Positions 1 to 9,250 of a stretch of 64,000 nucleotides of DNA are shown here, in pieces. The translations under genes were made by a program, and so were the position numbers. The notes beneath the pieces were generated by a model that was given only the letters and a program-made list of their open reading frames with translations, searched no databases and was not told the DNA's origin. Location of the stretch: positions 682,001 through 746,000 of the forward strand of contig NZ_CP104562.2 in assembly GCF_025398155.2 (NCBI RefSeq), written 5' to 3'. The stretch is from Roseateles amylovorans (GTDB lineage: Bacteria; Pseudomonadota; Gammaproteobacteria; Burkholderiales; Burkholderiaceae_C). Each line of letters opens with the position of its first letter. Positions within the stretch are counted from its first letter, which is position 1.

Positions 1-560
1 TCCTGATCGAGGCGCGCGACAAGGGCGGCCTGGGGCTGAGCACCGAGCAGGTTGGTGGCATCTACGGCACGGTCGGGACCGGTGCCTTTTTGCTGGGCAG
101 CATCCTGGGCGGCTATTTCACCAGTTGGCTCAGCCTGCGCCGGGCCATGCCGGTGCTGATCGTTGCGATGGCGGTGCCCAATGTGACCTTCTACTACCTC
201 GCCACCACCCTGCCGCACGACCTGTGGCATGTGGGCGGCGCCGTGGCGGTGGAGATGTTCGGCTATGGCTTCGGCTTCGTCGGGATGATCCTCTACATCA
301 TGCAGGCGGTGGCACCGGGCAAGTACCAGACCGCGCACTACGCGCTGGGCTCGGGCGTGATGCAGCTGGGCTTCATCTTCTCGAAGACCATCAGCGGCGA
401 CATCCAGATCGCCATGGGCTATGAGCGCTTCTTCCTGTGGACCATCGCCTGCGGCGTGCCGGCGTTCCTGCTCTTGCTGTTTGTGCGGCTGCCCGGTGCT
501 GCTGCGCCGTCGCAGACTGCCGACGTCGCTGAGCAGGATGTGGTGAAAAGCGCGCCATGA
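1..560 (+). CDS. MFS transporter, AmpG-like, C-terminal part
   Basis: This is the 3' part of a gene cut by the window edge; the frame is open from base 3. About 185 residues are visible with several hydrophobic spans (for example the stretches around LLGSILGGYF and FLLLLFVRLPG), matching the C-terminal half of a 12-helix major facilitator permease. The loop reading APGKYQTAHYALGSG and the following long helices resemble AmpG/sugar-type MFS proteins that import muropeptides or amino sugars across the inner membrane. Its stop overlaps the next start by ATGA, so it is translationally coupled to the GH16-like gene. The substrate is inferred from the neighbours only. Confidence 0.75.
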   Translation, partial: LIEARDKGGLGLSTEQVGGIYGTVGTGAFLLGSILGGYFTSWLSLRRAMPVLIVAMAVPNVTFYYLATTLPHDLWHVGGAVAVEMFGYGFGFVGMILYIMQAVAPGKYQTAHYALGSGVMQLGFIFSKTISGDIQIAMGYERFFLWTIACGVPAFLLLLFVRLPGAAAPSQTADVAEQDVVKSAP

Positions 561-1669
561 GGAGCGACCGATTCACCGCGCGTGCGGTCGTGGGTGCGGT
601 TGGCCTCGCCCTGGCGGCAGCGATGGGTGGCGCGTCAGCGTGGGCCGCAGCGGCAACTGCTGCAGAGTCGACTTCGACTTCGACTTCGACTTCGACTGCG
701 ACTGCGACTTCGACTTCGACTTCGACTTCGACTGCGACTGCGACTGCGACTTCGGGCCGTTCGACGGCGGCGTCGAGTGCGCCCGCGATCGCGCCTGCGC
801 AGGCCCAGGCGCAGGCCGCGCCCATGTTCTTCGACGACTTTGACTACACCGACACGGCTGCGCTCTGGCGGCAGGGATGGACGGCCCGCACGGCGGCAGG
901 CCATCCAGGCATTGCCGGCGCACGCTGGTCAGTCGAAGGCGTGAGCCTGGTGGACGACCCTCGGCATCGCGGCCAACGCTGGCTTCGCCTGCGTGCGGCC
1001 ACCGACGGCACGGGCGCCGGCACGACGCAGGTGCAACTCTGCCATCAGCGCAAATATCTGGCCGGCACCTATGCGGCGCGGGTGCGCTTCAGCGATCAAC
1101 CGGTGTCGGGTGCGGACGGAGATCCGGTCATCCAGACCTTCTATGCGGTGAGCCCGCTGCGATTCGACTTTGATCCGGAGTTCAGTGAGCTGGACTGGGA
1201 ATACCTGCCGAACGGCGGCTGGGGCAGCGACAAGACGCGGCTTTACGGCATCACCTGGCAGACGGTGCGGCTGGATCCCTGGCTGGCTTACAACCAGCAG
1301 CATGAGGAATTTGGCGCATTGGGTGCCGCGGGGCGGGACTGGCACACGCTGGTGATCCAGGTGGCGGACGGCCGGACCCGGTGGTTCCTGGACGGTCGGC
1401 CGATCAGCGAGCATGGCGGGCGCAACTATCCGGTGGTGCCGATGTCGATCAACTTCAACCTGTGGTTCTCGCCGAATGGGCCGCTGCCGCAGGGCGGCGC
1501 CCCTCGGGTGTATGAACAGGATGTCGACTGGGTGCTGCATGCAAAGGATGTGGTCCTCACGCCGGCCCAGGTCGAGGCGCAGGTGACGCAATGGCGCACA
1601 ACCGGTGTGACGAGGCTCGACGCCGTGCCGCCCGCACAGCCGGCGTTGGAGAGCCGCTGCGACGTGTGA
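557..1669 (+). CDS. Secreted GH16-like (concanavalin-fold) glycoside hydrolase
   Basis: The product has 370 residues. The N-terminus (about 1-33) looks like a signal peptide, followed by a low-complexity Ser/Thr/Ala linker (about 37-66) encoded by a hexanucleotide repeat, then a beta-sandwich-like domain. Residues 211-215 read ELDWE, matching the family 16 catalytic pattern ExDxE (E211 nucleophile, D213, E215 acid/base by analogy). The preceding PEFS and following YLPNGGWG fit the active-site strand. GH16 enzymes cut beta-glucans and related polymers; which one is cut here cannot be read. The start overlaps the upstream permease stop (ATGA). A non-catalytic LamG-type lectin is the alternative. 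Confidence 0.65.
   Translation: MRSDRFTARAVVGAVGLALAAAMGGASAWAAAATAAESTSTSTSTSTATATSTSTSTSTATATATSGRSTAASSAPAIAPAQAQAQAAPMFFDDFDYTDTAALWRQGWTARTAAGHPGIAGARWSVEGVSLVDDPRHRGQRWLRLRAATDGTGAGTTQVQLCHQRKYLAGTYAARVRFSDQPVSGADGDPVIQTFYAVSPLRFDFDPEFSELDWEYLPNGGWGSDKTRLYGITWQTVRLDPWLAYNQQHEEFGALGAAGRDWHTLVIQVADGRTRWFLDGRPISEHGGRNYPVVPMSINFNLWFSPNGPLPQGGAPRVYEQDVDWVLHAKDVVLTPAQVEAQVTQWRTTGVTRLDAVPPAQPALESRCDV
668..753 (+). repeat. Intragenic hexanucleotide microsatellite (GACTTC/GACTGC)n
   Basis: About 14 tandem six-base units, GACTTC alternating in blocks with GACTGC, lie inside the GH16-like gene. In frame they encode alternating Ser-Thr and Ala-Thr residues, a flexible linker between signal peptide and catalytic domain. 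A change in unit number would alter linker length without a frameshift. Confidence 0.95.
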
Positions 1670-1698
1670 GCGCGCTGCGGTCTGAGGAAGAAGAATTC

Positions 1699-2772
1699 AT
1701 GAGCTCGATGCCCAAACGCCTTGCGTCGGTGGATGCGCTCCGCGGCCTGGCGGTTGCGGCGATGCTGCTGGTCAACAACCCCGGCGATTGGGGTCACGTC
1801 TACGCACCGTTGGAGCACGCCGCTTGGCACGGTTGGACGCCGACCGATCTGGTGTTTCCGTTCTTCCTGTTCATCGTGGGCGTGTCGCTGTCCTTGGCGA
1901 TGGGCGCGCGGATGGAGACCGGCCACGCCACCGGCTTGCGACGCACCGTGGTCGTCCGTGCCCTGCGCATTCTGTTGCTCGGCGTGGCGCTGCATGCGCT
2001 GGCCTGGTGGGTGTTGGACCGTCCGGCCTTCCGCATCCCCGGCGTGCTTCAGCGCATCGGGCTGTGCTTTGGCTTGGTGGGGTTGATCGCCCTGCACTGG
2101 CGTGCACGCGGCCAGTGGGCGTGGTTGGCGCTGCTGCTGGTCGGCTATGGCGCGCTGCTGCTGTGGGGCGGTCCACTGGACAAGGCGAGCAATATCGCCA
2201 GTCGGGTCGATGCCTGGCTGTTGGGCCCGCATGGCTATGAATGGGATCCGGTGACGGGGCTGGGGCACGATCCGGAGGGCATCGTGTCGACCCTCGGTGC
2301 GCTGGCCACCACCTTGCTGGGCTGGCGATGCGGGGAGGCGTTGCGTCAAGGCGACTTGCGCCAGCTCGCGATCCTTGCGGCGGTGTCGGCATCGATGGGC
2401 TGGGGCCTGGATGCGTCGGGCCTCATGCCGATCAACAAGAACCTGTGGACGCCCGCGTTTGTGCTGTGGACCGGCGGGCTGGCCGCGATGGCGCTGTGGC
2501 TCGCGCATGCATTGATCGATGCCCGCGGCTGGCCGGCGCTGTTCCGCAGTTTTGGGGTGAATGCGATTGCCGCCTATGCCGGCGCGTGGATCTGCACCGT
2601 GGTCCTGGAGGGATCCGGTGGGATGGCGCCGCTCTATGCGCACGGCTTCGGCTGGCTGGCGTCGATCGTGGGGCCCGAGGGGCGGTCGCTTGCGTTTGCG
2701 CTGGTCTTCGTCGGGGTGTGGTGGGCGGTGGTGCGTCTGATGGATGCGCGTCGGATCTACATCAAGGTGTGA
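1699..2772 (+). CDS. nagX: NagX-like membrane acyltransferase (heparan-alpha-glucosaminide N-acetyltransferase family)
   Basis: The product has 357 residues with about ten hydrophobic helices. The N-terminus SVDALRGLAVAAMLLVN and the following DLVFPFFLFIVGVSLSL are hallmarks of the COG4299/NagX group related to human HGSNAT, proposed to transacetylate or move amino sugars at the inner membrane. The ATG at 1699 is chosen because GAGGAAGAAG lies just upstream and the family motif begins nine residues later; an upstream in-frame GTG would add 36 unlikely residues. It follows the GH16-like gene by 29 bp and is probably co-transcribed. In Xanthomonas nagX belongs to the N-acetylglucosamine regulon, which supports an amino-sugar role here. 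Confidence 0.8.
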   Translation: MSSMPKRLASVDALRGLAVAAMLLVNNPGDWGHVYAPLEHAAWHGWTPTDLVFPFFLFIVGVSLSLAMGARMETGHATGLRRTVVVRALRILLLGVALHALAWWVLDRPAFRIPGVLQRIGLCFGLVGLIALHWRARGQWAWLALLLVGYGALLLWGGPLDKASNIASRVDAWLLGPHGYEWDPVTGLGHDPEGIVSTLGALATTLLGWRCGEALRQGDLRQLAILAAVSASMGWGLDASGLMPINKNLWTPAFVLWTGGLAAMALWLAHALIDARGWPALFRSFGVNAIAAYAGAWICTVVLEGSGGMAPLYAHGFGWLASIVGPEGRSLAFALVFVGVWWAVVRLMDARRIYIKV

Positions 2773-2883
2773 ACCTGCAAGACGTCCTGCATTGCCGCGC
2801 TGACAATGTGGCCGTCGACGCCTGTCGATGAGGCCCGCAGGCGCTCCTCCCGTCCACTCGAATCACCGCGACAGGTTCTGGTC

Positions 2884-3591
2884 ATGAGTTCATCGTTCTC
2901 CATCCGGATGCCGCCCGATGTCCAGTCATTGCAGATCGGCGAGCACCAGGTGCTGCTGATTGACGATTTCCTGGAAGATCCGCAGGCGCTGGTGGAGGCC
3001 GCCTGCGCCAGTCCGTTCGAGACCTGCCCCGGCGTAGCGGAGGGTAAGGGCTACCCCGGCATGCGCGCGACCGCACCGTCTGCCTATTCACAGGCGCTGG
3101 GGGCGCTGCTGGATCCGCTGATCAAGCTGAATTTCGGGGTCGATGAGGCGTTGCCGTTGCGCAAGACGCCCTGCATGTTCTCGTTGACCACGGTGGCGCC
3201 GGCTTCGTTGGGGCCGCTTCAGCGCACGCCGCATTTCGATTCCAGCACGCCGCATCACATGGCGGCGCTGCTGTATCTCTGCGGTGCGGAGCATGGCGGG
3301 ACCGGCTTCTATCGCCACATCGCGACCGGGCTGCAGCAGATCACGCCGCAGACCAAGGATCGCTACGCGCAGGCCTATCGCGCCGAGATCGAACGACGGC
3401 CGCCTCCGCCGCGTTACTTCGATGACTCCGACCAGCACTTCCAGTTCCTGGGCATGGTGCCCGCGCGTTTCAATCGGCTGGTGGTCTATAGCGGCGGGCT
3501 GTTGCACACCGCCTGCATCAATCCCGGAATGAGCATTCGAGACGATCCACGACGCGGGCGCCTGACGGTGAACACCTTCGTCGACTTCTGA
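2884..3591 (+). CDS. DUF6445-family protein, 2OG-Fe(II) oxygenase-like
   Basis: The product has 235 residues. H117-x-D119, a distal H208 and R226 in an RGRLTVN strand form the HxD...H...R spacing of 2-oxoglutarate/Fe(II) dioxygenases. Proteins of this type (DUF6445) recur next to TonB-dependent receptors of the Xanthomonas/Caulobacter class, often with SapC or tryptophan-halogenase-like genes; their substrate is unknown. The ATG at 2884 is preferred over an upstream one at 2806 because the first 26 extra residues look non-conserved. The gene sits 111 bp after nagX and ends before an intrinsic terminator. Function is inferred from residue pattern and context. Confidence 0.6.
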   Translation: MSSSFSIRMPPDVQSLQIGEHQVLLIDDFLEDPQALVEAACASPFETCPGVAEGKGYPGMRATAPSAYSQALGALLDPLIKLNFGVDEALPLRKTPCMFSLTTVAPASLGPLQRTPHFDSSTPHHMAALLYLCGAEHGGTGFYRHIATGLQQITPQTKDRYAQAYRAEIERRPPPPRYFDDSDQHFQFLGMVPARFNRLVVYSGGLLHTACINPGMSIRDDPRRGRLTVNTFVDF

Positions 3592-3619
3592 CGCGCACAA
3601 CCGCTGCCGCAGTGAATTC

Positions 3620-3645
3620 AGCCCGGCATTCGACCGGGCTTTTTT
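3620..3645 (+). terminator. Intrinsic terminator after the DUF6445 gene
   Basis: The stem AGCCCGG / CCGGGCT with a 7-base loop is followed by six T. It ends the + strand carbohydrate operon. Confidence 0.9.
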
Positions 3646-3750
3646 GCGCCTGGGGGCGGCTGCAGGCGCTCGACGTCGATCGGTCCGAAGGGGCAGGTGA
3701 GGGCGCTGAGGATGCGGATGCCGGGTGCGTTCCGGCTTGCCGTCCGAAAC

Positions 3751-3779
3751 GAAAAAGCCCGGCGTGGTGCCGGGCTTTG
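3751..3779 (-). terminator. Intrinsic terminator of the TonB-receptor gene
   Basis: The stem AGCCCGG / CCGGGCT has a 7-base loop. Read on the minus strand it is followed by TTTTTC, so it terminates the receptor transcript. The arms are the same as those of the + strand terminator 130 bp away. Confidence 0.85.
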
Positions 3780-3821
3780 CTCGAGGCTTCGGCCCCGAAT
3801 GACGCGTTCAGGAACGCTTGC

Positions 3822-6479
3822 TCAGAACTTCGCGCTCAGGCCGACACGGTAGGTCGTTTCACCCATGAAGGACCAGGCGGGATAGCCGCCCTTGAGCGAC
3901 TGCCGCAGCGTGGTGCCCGAAGCCGCCGCGCCGTACTGGACGTCGTCTTCCTTCAGCAGGTTGATCGCGTCGAAGGACAGGCGCAGCTTGGGCGTGATGT
4001 TCCAGCCCATGCTCAGGTCCAGCGTGCCGTAGTCGTCATGCATGCGGTTGCCGTAGTAGCCGGTCTCGCGAACCATGTACTTCGAGCGCCAGTTGTAGGC
4101 CAGACGCGCGGAGTAGACCTGGTCTTCCCAGTAGCCCACAAGGTTCACGTTGTGCTTGGAGGACAGCGTGAAGACATTCAGCTCGTCCTGGTAGCTGGTC
4201 GCCGGTGCCTTGGCATCGGTGTAGGTGTAGTTCGCCACCACGCCGAAGCCGTTGTTGAAAGCATGGTTGATCTGGGTCTCGATGCCGTTGATCTTGCCGC
4301 CGCCGGCATTGATGTAGCGATTCACCGTCCAGTTGTCGACGTTCGTGTCCGGGCTGACCAGGCCGATCTTCTGATTGATCAGCGTGTCGGTGGTGATGAA
4401 GTTGTCGATCGTCTTGTGGAAGTAGCTGGCCGAGACCAGATTGCCACGGCCGTAGTAGTACTCGATGCCCAGGTCGAACTGCTTGGACGACATCGGCTTC
4501 AGGCTGGGTGAGCCGTAGTTGACCGTCTCGTTGTTGTTCACCCCGTCCTGCCATCCCTGGGTGGCACCGGCGAACATGTTGTCGTAGTTCGGGCGGGTGA
4601 TCGCCTTGGAGGCAGCCAGGCGCAGCAAGGTGTTGCGGTTGAGGTCATACACCAGGTTCAGGCTCGGCAGGACGTCGTTGTAGGACGCGCTGTTGCGTTG
4701 CTTGTTGGTGCTCCAGCCGATGTTCTGTGCCACGTCGCCGGTGGCCAGCGGCGTGCCGTCGAAGATGTAGGCCTCGTTGCTCGCCTTGGTGCGGATGTAG
4801 CGCAGGCCGAAGTTGCCGTGCAGCGCGTCCTTCTCGAAGTTGAACATGCCGTACAGCGAGGTGTTCTTCTCCTCGATCTGTCCGTAGCCGCCGCGGGATT
4901 GGATCCAGCTGGCCACGTTGGCATTGGCCAGCGCGAACATGGCGCCCAGATTGGGCTTGGGCACGCTCCAGCCCGGGGTGCCCATCGGGATGGTGCCGCT
5001 GAACAGGCTGTCGGTGGACGCGGTCACCGGCGTGGTCACGAAGGTGGGGCGGTACTCGTCCTTGGTGAAAGTGTGCTTGGTGGCCCGGACGCCGGCCTTG
5101 AAGGCGGTCAGGAAGTTCCAGTCCATGTCGATGGTGACATCGGCCTGTGCGTAGTCTTCCTTGTCCTTGTTGGGGCCGCGCGCGGTGGCCCAGGACTCCG
5201 GCGACGAGGTGGCGGGCAGGTTGCCCAGTCCGACCGTCATGTCATGCCCCGGATTGATCGACACGGTCTTGCCGGTGGCGTCGGTCGTGCCGTACCACTT
5301 CGGCAGGCCGGGGGCGTTGCCCCATCCGAGGTAGCTGTAGTTGGTGGTCAGCGAGGTGCCGCCGTCGGCCTTCGTGGTGCCGGCGACGCCTTCGACCTTG
5401 AAGCCGTTGCCCTTGAACGAGCCGTCAAGCACCAGGGTGTCCGAGGTCATCTTGGCCGCGCGGGCCCAGGTCTGCAGGAAGGTGCTGGTCGCGTTGGCAG
5501 CGTCAATGCTGGTCTTCTGGCACAGCAGCGCCGGATCCGGATTCGGTTGGACGCAGGCGTTGGTGTTGGCGTAACCCTTGCCTGGGTCCTGCAGCGTGAA
5601 CAGGTAATGCGTGGTGTTGGACGCGTCGGCGTCGTATTCCAGGCGGGTGTAGGTCAAGCCCAGGTCGACGCCTTGCGCCGGGCGGGCCTGCAGGCTGACG
5701 TTCAGCGCCTTGCGCTCGCGCTCCTGCACGAAGGTGCCCGGTGTCACGTCGCCCGACCAGCGACCGTCGGCCTCAATGCCGCGGCGCATGTAGTCACCCT
5801 TTTCGAGTGCGCCTGCCACCAGCACGCCGAACATCTTGCTGCTGTCGCGCCAGCTGTACAGGCCTGAGACCTCCTTGTTCCAGTCCTTGCTGACGGTGCC
5901 CTTGCCGCTCTTCACGCTGAAGAACGCGGCATTGGGGTCCATGTCCAACGGCTTGCGGGTCTTCACGATCACCGTGCCGCCGATGCCGCCTTCGGTCAGG
6001 TCGGCCTGGGAAGTCTTGTAGACCTCCATGCCGCCGATGAGCTCGGAGGGGAGCAGGGAATAGTTGAACGAGCGGTCGATGGCCTTCTGGTCATACCAGC
6101 CGGTTGAGGCGACGGATTGGCCGTTCAGCGTGGTGTAGGTCATCTGCGGATCGGTGCCGCGGATGGACACCGACGCGCCCACGCCGAAGTCCCGCCCCAC
6201 CGAAATGCCAGGAATGCGACCCAGCGCCTGACCCACGTCCGAGTCGGGCAGCTTGCCCACGTCTTCGGCGGAGACGGCGTCGACCGTGGCGCTGGCATTT
6301 TTCTTGATGGCGGCGGCGGACTGCAGCGATGCACGGATCCCGGTGACCACCACCTGTTCCAGTTGCGTGCTGTCGGCCGGTTTGGCGGCTTGTTCCGCCT
6401 GTTGCGCATGGACGGCGAACGCTGCGCTCATCAGCGTCAGCGTCACGGCTGCCGCGATTGGGGTCTTGTTGACCTTCAT
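3822..6479 (-). CDS. TonB-dependent receptor, Xanthomonas/Caulobacter type
   Basis: The product has 885 residues. Residues 1-25 are a signal peptide ending AVHA-QQ. A TonB box EQVVVTG lies at about 41-47, followed by the plug domain with GIRASLQSA, EDVGKLPDSDVGQALGRIPGISV and SIRG. The remainder is a 22-strand-type barrel ending in aromatic F885 (VGLSAKF), as expected for BamA-mediated outer-membrane insertion. This subfamily (TonB-Xanth-Caul) imports oligosaccharides and other large ligands using TonB-ExbBD energy. It is convergent with the GH16/nagX/DUF6445 operon, which suggests a shared substrate such as chito-oligosaccharide or glucan. The ATG at 6479 has an upstream CGAGGAGCAG ribosome-binding site. 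Confidence 0.92.
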   Translation of the reverse strand: MKVNKTPIAAAVTLTLMSAAFAVHAQQAEQAAKPADSTQLEQVVVTGIRASLQSAAAIKKNASATVDAVSAEDVGKLPDSDVGQALGRIPGISVGRDFGVGASVSIRGTDPQMTYTTLNGQSVASTGWYDQKAIDRSFNYSLLPSELIGGMEVYKTSQADLTEGGIGGTVIVKTRKPLDMDPNAAFFSVKSGKGTVSKDWNKEVSGLYSWRDSSKMFGVLVAGALEKGDYMRRGIEADGRWSGDVTPGTFVQERERKALNVSLQARPAQGVDLGLTYTRLEYDADASNTTHYLFTLQDPGKGYANTNACVQPNPDPALLCQKTSIDAANATSTFLQTWARAAKMTSDTLVLDGSFKGNGFKVEGVAGTTKADGGTSLTTNYSYLGWGNAPGLPKWYGTTDATGKTVSINPGHDMTVGLGNLPATSSPESWATARGPNKDKEDYAQADVTIDMDWNFLTAFKAGVRATKHTFTKDEYRPTFVTTPVTASTDSLFSGTIPMGTPGWSVPKPNLGAMFALANANVASWIQSRGGYGQIEEKNTSLYGMFNFEKDALHGNFGLRYIRTKASNEAYIFDGTPLATGDVAQNIGWSTNKQRNSASYNDVLPSLNLVYDLNRNTLLRLAASKAITRPNYDNMFAGATQGWQDGVNNNETVNYGSPSLKPMSSKQFDLGIEYYYGRGNLVSASYFHKTIDNFITTDTLINQKIGLVSPDTNVDNWTVNRYINAGGGKINGIETQINHAFNNGFGVVANYTYTDAKAPATSYQDELNVFTLSSKHNVNLVGYWEDQVYSARLAYNWRSKYMVRETGYYGNRMHDDYGTLDLSMGWNITPKLRLSFDAINLLKEDDVQYGAAASGTTLRQSLKGGYPAWSFMGETTYRVGLSAKF

Positions 6480-6944
6480 GAACTGCTCCTCGAGTGGCCG
6501 ATGGATCTGGACGGCCAGGATGAAGACTTGGCACCCGAATCACGACACCCATCCCAGAGTGGCATTCCGCCGGCGCCCCCGAATACACCTCTAATACAAC
6601 CAATGCCATGCCACTATAACGGCCGGTAGTGCCACTTTGCTACCAGTTCAAGGGCCGTGTTTTCCCTGCTGTGGCAGGCTCACGACCGCGATGGACAGCG
6701 GTGTCTGGCGGTTTTCGCTGCGAGAAGGCGTGTGCGGTCGAGGTGGGGAGCGCGTGTGGCGACTTGGTCGCTAATTGGTATTAGCGAAAGGCGGCTACTT
6801 GGCGGGCATGGTGTCGGTTGGTGGGGGTGGGCTGGTTGCTGCGAAACGGTCAGCGATTCATGAGTTCAGGCAATTCGGCGTGATAGAGGATGTAGGTGCG
6901 ATGCACGAAACTCGCACGCCTCATCAATTGCCTGCAAAAAGTGT
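6480..6944. other. Divergent intergenic region with a palindrome
   Basis: About 465 bp separate the receptor start from the tRNA-Tyr promoter, with no convincing gene. It holds a perfect inverted repeat at 6769-6786 (CGCTAAT-TGGT-ATTAGCG) and a weaker CACTA/TAGTG pair at about 6612-6630. These may be operators for the receptor. No clear sigma-70 promoter for the receptor could be read. Confidence 0.5.
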
Positions 6945-6972
6945 TTGCGTGGCGAATGAACGCTGCTATAGT
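6945..6972 (+). promoter_or_regulatory. Promoter of the tRNA-Tyr/tuf operon
   Basis: TTGCGT (6945-6950) and TATAGT (6967-6972) are separated by 16 bp, ending 14 bp before the mature tRNA-Tyr. The GC-rich bases after the -10 (CGTGGGCTC) resemble a stringently controlled discriminator. Confidence 0.7.
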
Positions 6973-6986
6973 CGTGGGCTCGCCTC

Positions 6987-7072
6987 GGAGGGGTGGCCGA
7001 GTGGTTAAAGGCAGCAGACTGTAAATCTGCCCGCTAACGCGTACGCTGGTTCGAATCCAGCCTCCTCCACCA
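6987..7072 (+). tRNA. tRNA-Tyr (GTA)
   Basis: An 86-nt class II tRNA. The acceptor GGAGGGG pairs with CTCCTCC, the anticodon loop CTGTAAA carries GTA at 7021-7023, a long variable arm is present, and CCA is encoded. It is the first gene of the tRNA-tuf operon. Confidence 0.97.
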
Positions 7073-7150
7073 AGGCGAAACAAATGCGATGGCTCGGAGC
7101 GGTGATCCGCTTCGCAGTCGGAGCGGTTGTTGAGATTGGAAAACTCCCGG

Positions 7151-7224
7151 GCGGGAGTAGTTCAATGGTAGAACCTTAGCCTTCCAAGCTAATGACACGG
7201 GTTCGATTCCCGTTTCCCGCTCCA
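7151..7224 (+). tRNA. tRNA-Gly (TCC)
   Basis: A 74-nt tRNA with acceptor GCGGGAG, anticodon TCC at 7183-7185, TTCGATT T-loop and encoded CCA. It lies 78 bp after tRNA-Tyr in the same transcript. Confidence 0.97.
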
Positions 7225-7293
7225 ACGGAAGTTGAAGGTGTTGTCGAGAAATCGACACAGGTTTGCTGATAACGTCATCAATCCTGTGTCGAT

Positions 7294-7368
<75 letters not shown>

Positions 7369-7415
7369 CCTCTTTTCTGTATCCCGTTTCTTGATCTGAT
7401 CGCCAGGAGCGCAAG

Positions 7416-8606
<1,191 letters not shown>

Positions 8607-8622
8607 TTTAGTTAGAGACCAC

Positions 8623-8698
8623 AGGGGCATAGCTCAATTGGCAGAGCGTCGGTCTCCAAAACCGAAGGTTGGGGGTTCGAGACCCTCTGCCCCTGCCA
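8623..8698 (+). tRNA. tRNA-Trp (CCA)
   Basis: A 76-nt tRNA with acceptor AGGGGCA/TGCCCCT, anticodon CCA at 8656-8658 and encoded CCA end. It lies 16 bp after the tuf stop, the usual tufB-trpT-secE order. Confidence 0.97.
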
Positions 8699-8736
8699 GC
8701 GAACGTTGATCGAACGCTGGTTCTAGTGGTCAAGCC

Positions 8737-8767
8737 AAGCCCGCGGGAGTTATCTCGGCGGGCTTTG
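8737..8767 (+). terminator. Possible attenuator between tRNA-Trp and secE
   Basis: An 8-bp stem AAGCCCGC/GCGGGCTT is followed by only three T. It could be a partial terminator or a processing hairpin separating the tRNA/tuf unit from secE-nusG. Confidence 0.5.
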
Positions 8768-8842
8768 CTGCTGGTGGGTTCGCTGGAGCTGTTCCAGTCG
8801 AACAAATGCCGCCGCAGATGATGCGGCTGGGAAGTGAGTTCA

Positions 8843-9226
8843 ATGTCCAATCCTCAAGTCGAAACAGTGACGACGGGCGCCGACAAGGCCAAGTTGGCCG
8901 GCGCCGTGCTGCTGTTGGTGGCGGCGCTCGTGGCGTTCTATGCACTGAGTAAGCAAGGTCCGTGGGTCCAATGGGGCGCACTGCTGGCGCTGCTGGTCGC
9001 ATCGGCCGGTGCGTTCTTCACCTCGGAGTCCGGCAAGTCGCTGATCGCCTATGGTCAGGATTCGATCAAGGAAGTGAAGAAGGTCGTCTGGCCGACCCGC
9101 AAGGAAGCCACCCAGATGACGCTGTATGTCTTCGCATTCGTGGTGGTGATGGCGCTCTTCCTTTGGCTCACCGACAAGACGCTGGAATGGGTGCTGTACG
9201 ACCTGATCCTGGGTTGGAAGCGCTGA
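8843..9226 (+). CDS. secE: Preprotein translocase subunit SecE
   Basis: The product has 127 residues, the same length as the E. coli protein. Three membrane helices are visible at about 17-36, 43-60 and 92-110, and the conserved amphipathic segment KKVVWPTRKEA lies at about 79-89, which clamps SecY. The ATG at 8843 is chosen because GGAAG is about 9 nt upstream; a GTG at 8834 would sit on the Shine-Dalgarno site. It is followed by nusG as in most proteobacteria. Confidence 0.96.
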   Translation: MSNPQVETVTTGADKAKLAGAVLLLVAALVAFYALSKQGPWVQWGALLALLVASAGAFFTSESGKSLIAYGQDSIKEVKKVVWPTRKEATQMTLYVFAFVVVMALFLWLTDKTLEWVLYDLILGWKR

Positions 9227-9250
9227 GCAGCGGCAACAGATAGGACCGAG

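Noticed and set aside
391..944. Several overlapping frames of Val-Glu, Leu-Arg, Phe-Asp or Ser-Lys repeats
   Set aside because: They are other-frame readings of the hexanucleotide repeat inside the GH16-like gene, which lacks stops in any frame.
3612..5867. Long + strand frames inside the TonB receptor gene
   Set aside because: They are antisense to a gene with signal peptide, TonB box, plug and barrel end; the products match no family.
6657..7008. Frames of 68 and 77 codons before tRNA-Tyr
   Set aside because: They cover the palindrome and promoter region and read into the tRNA; composition is not gene-like.
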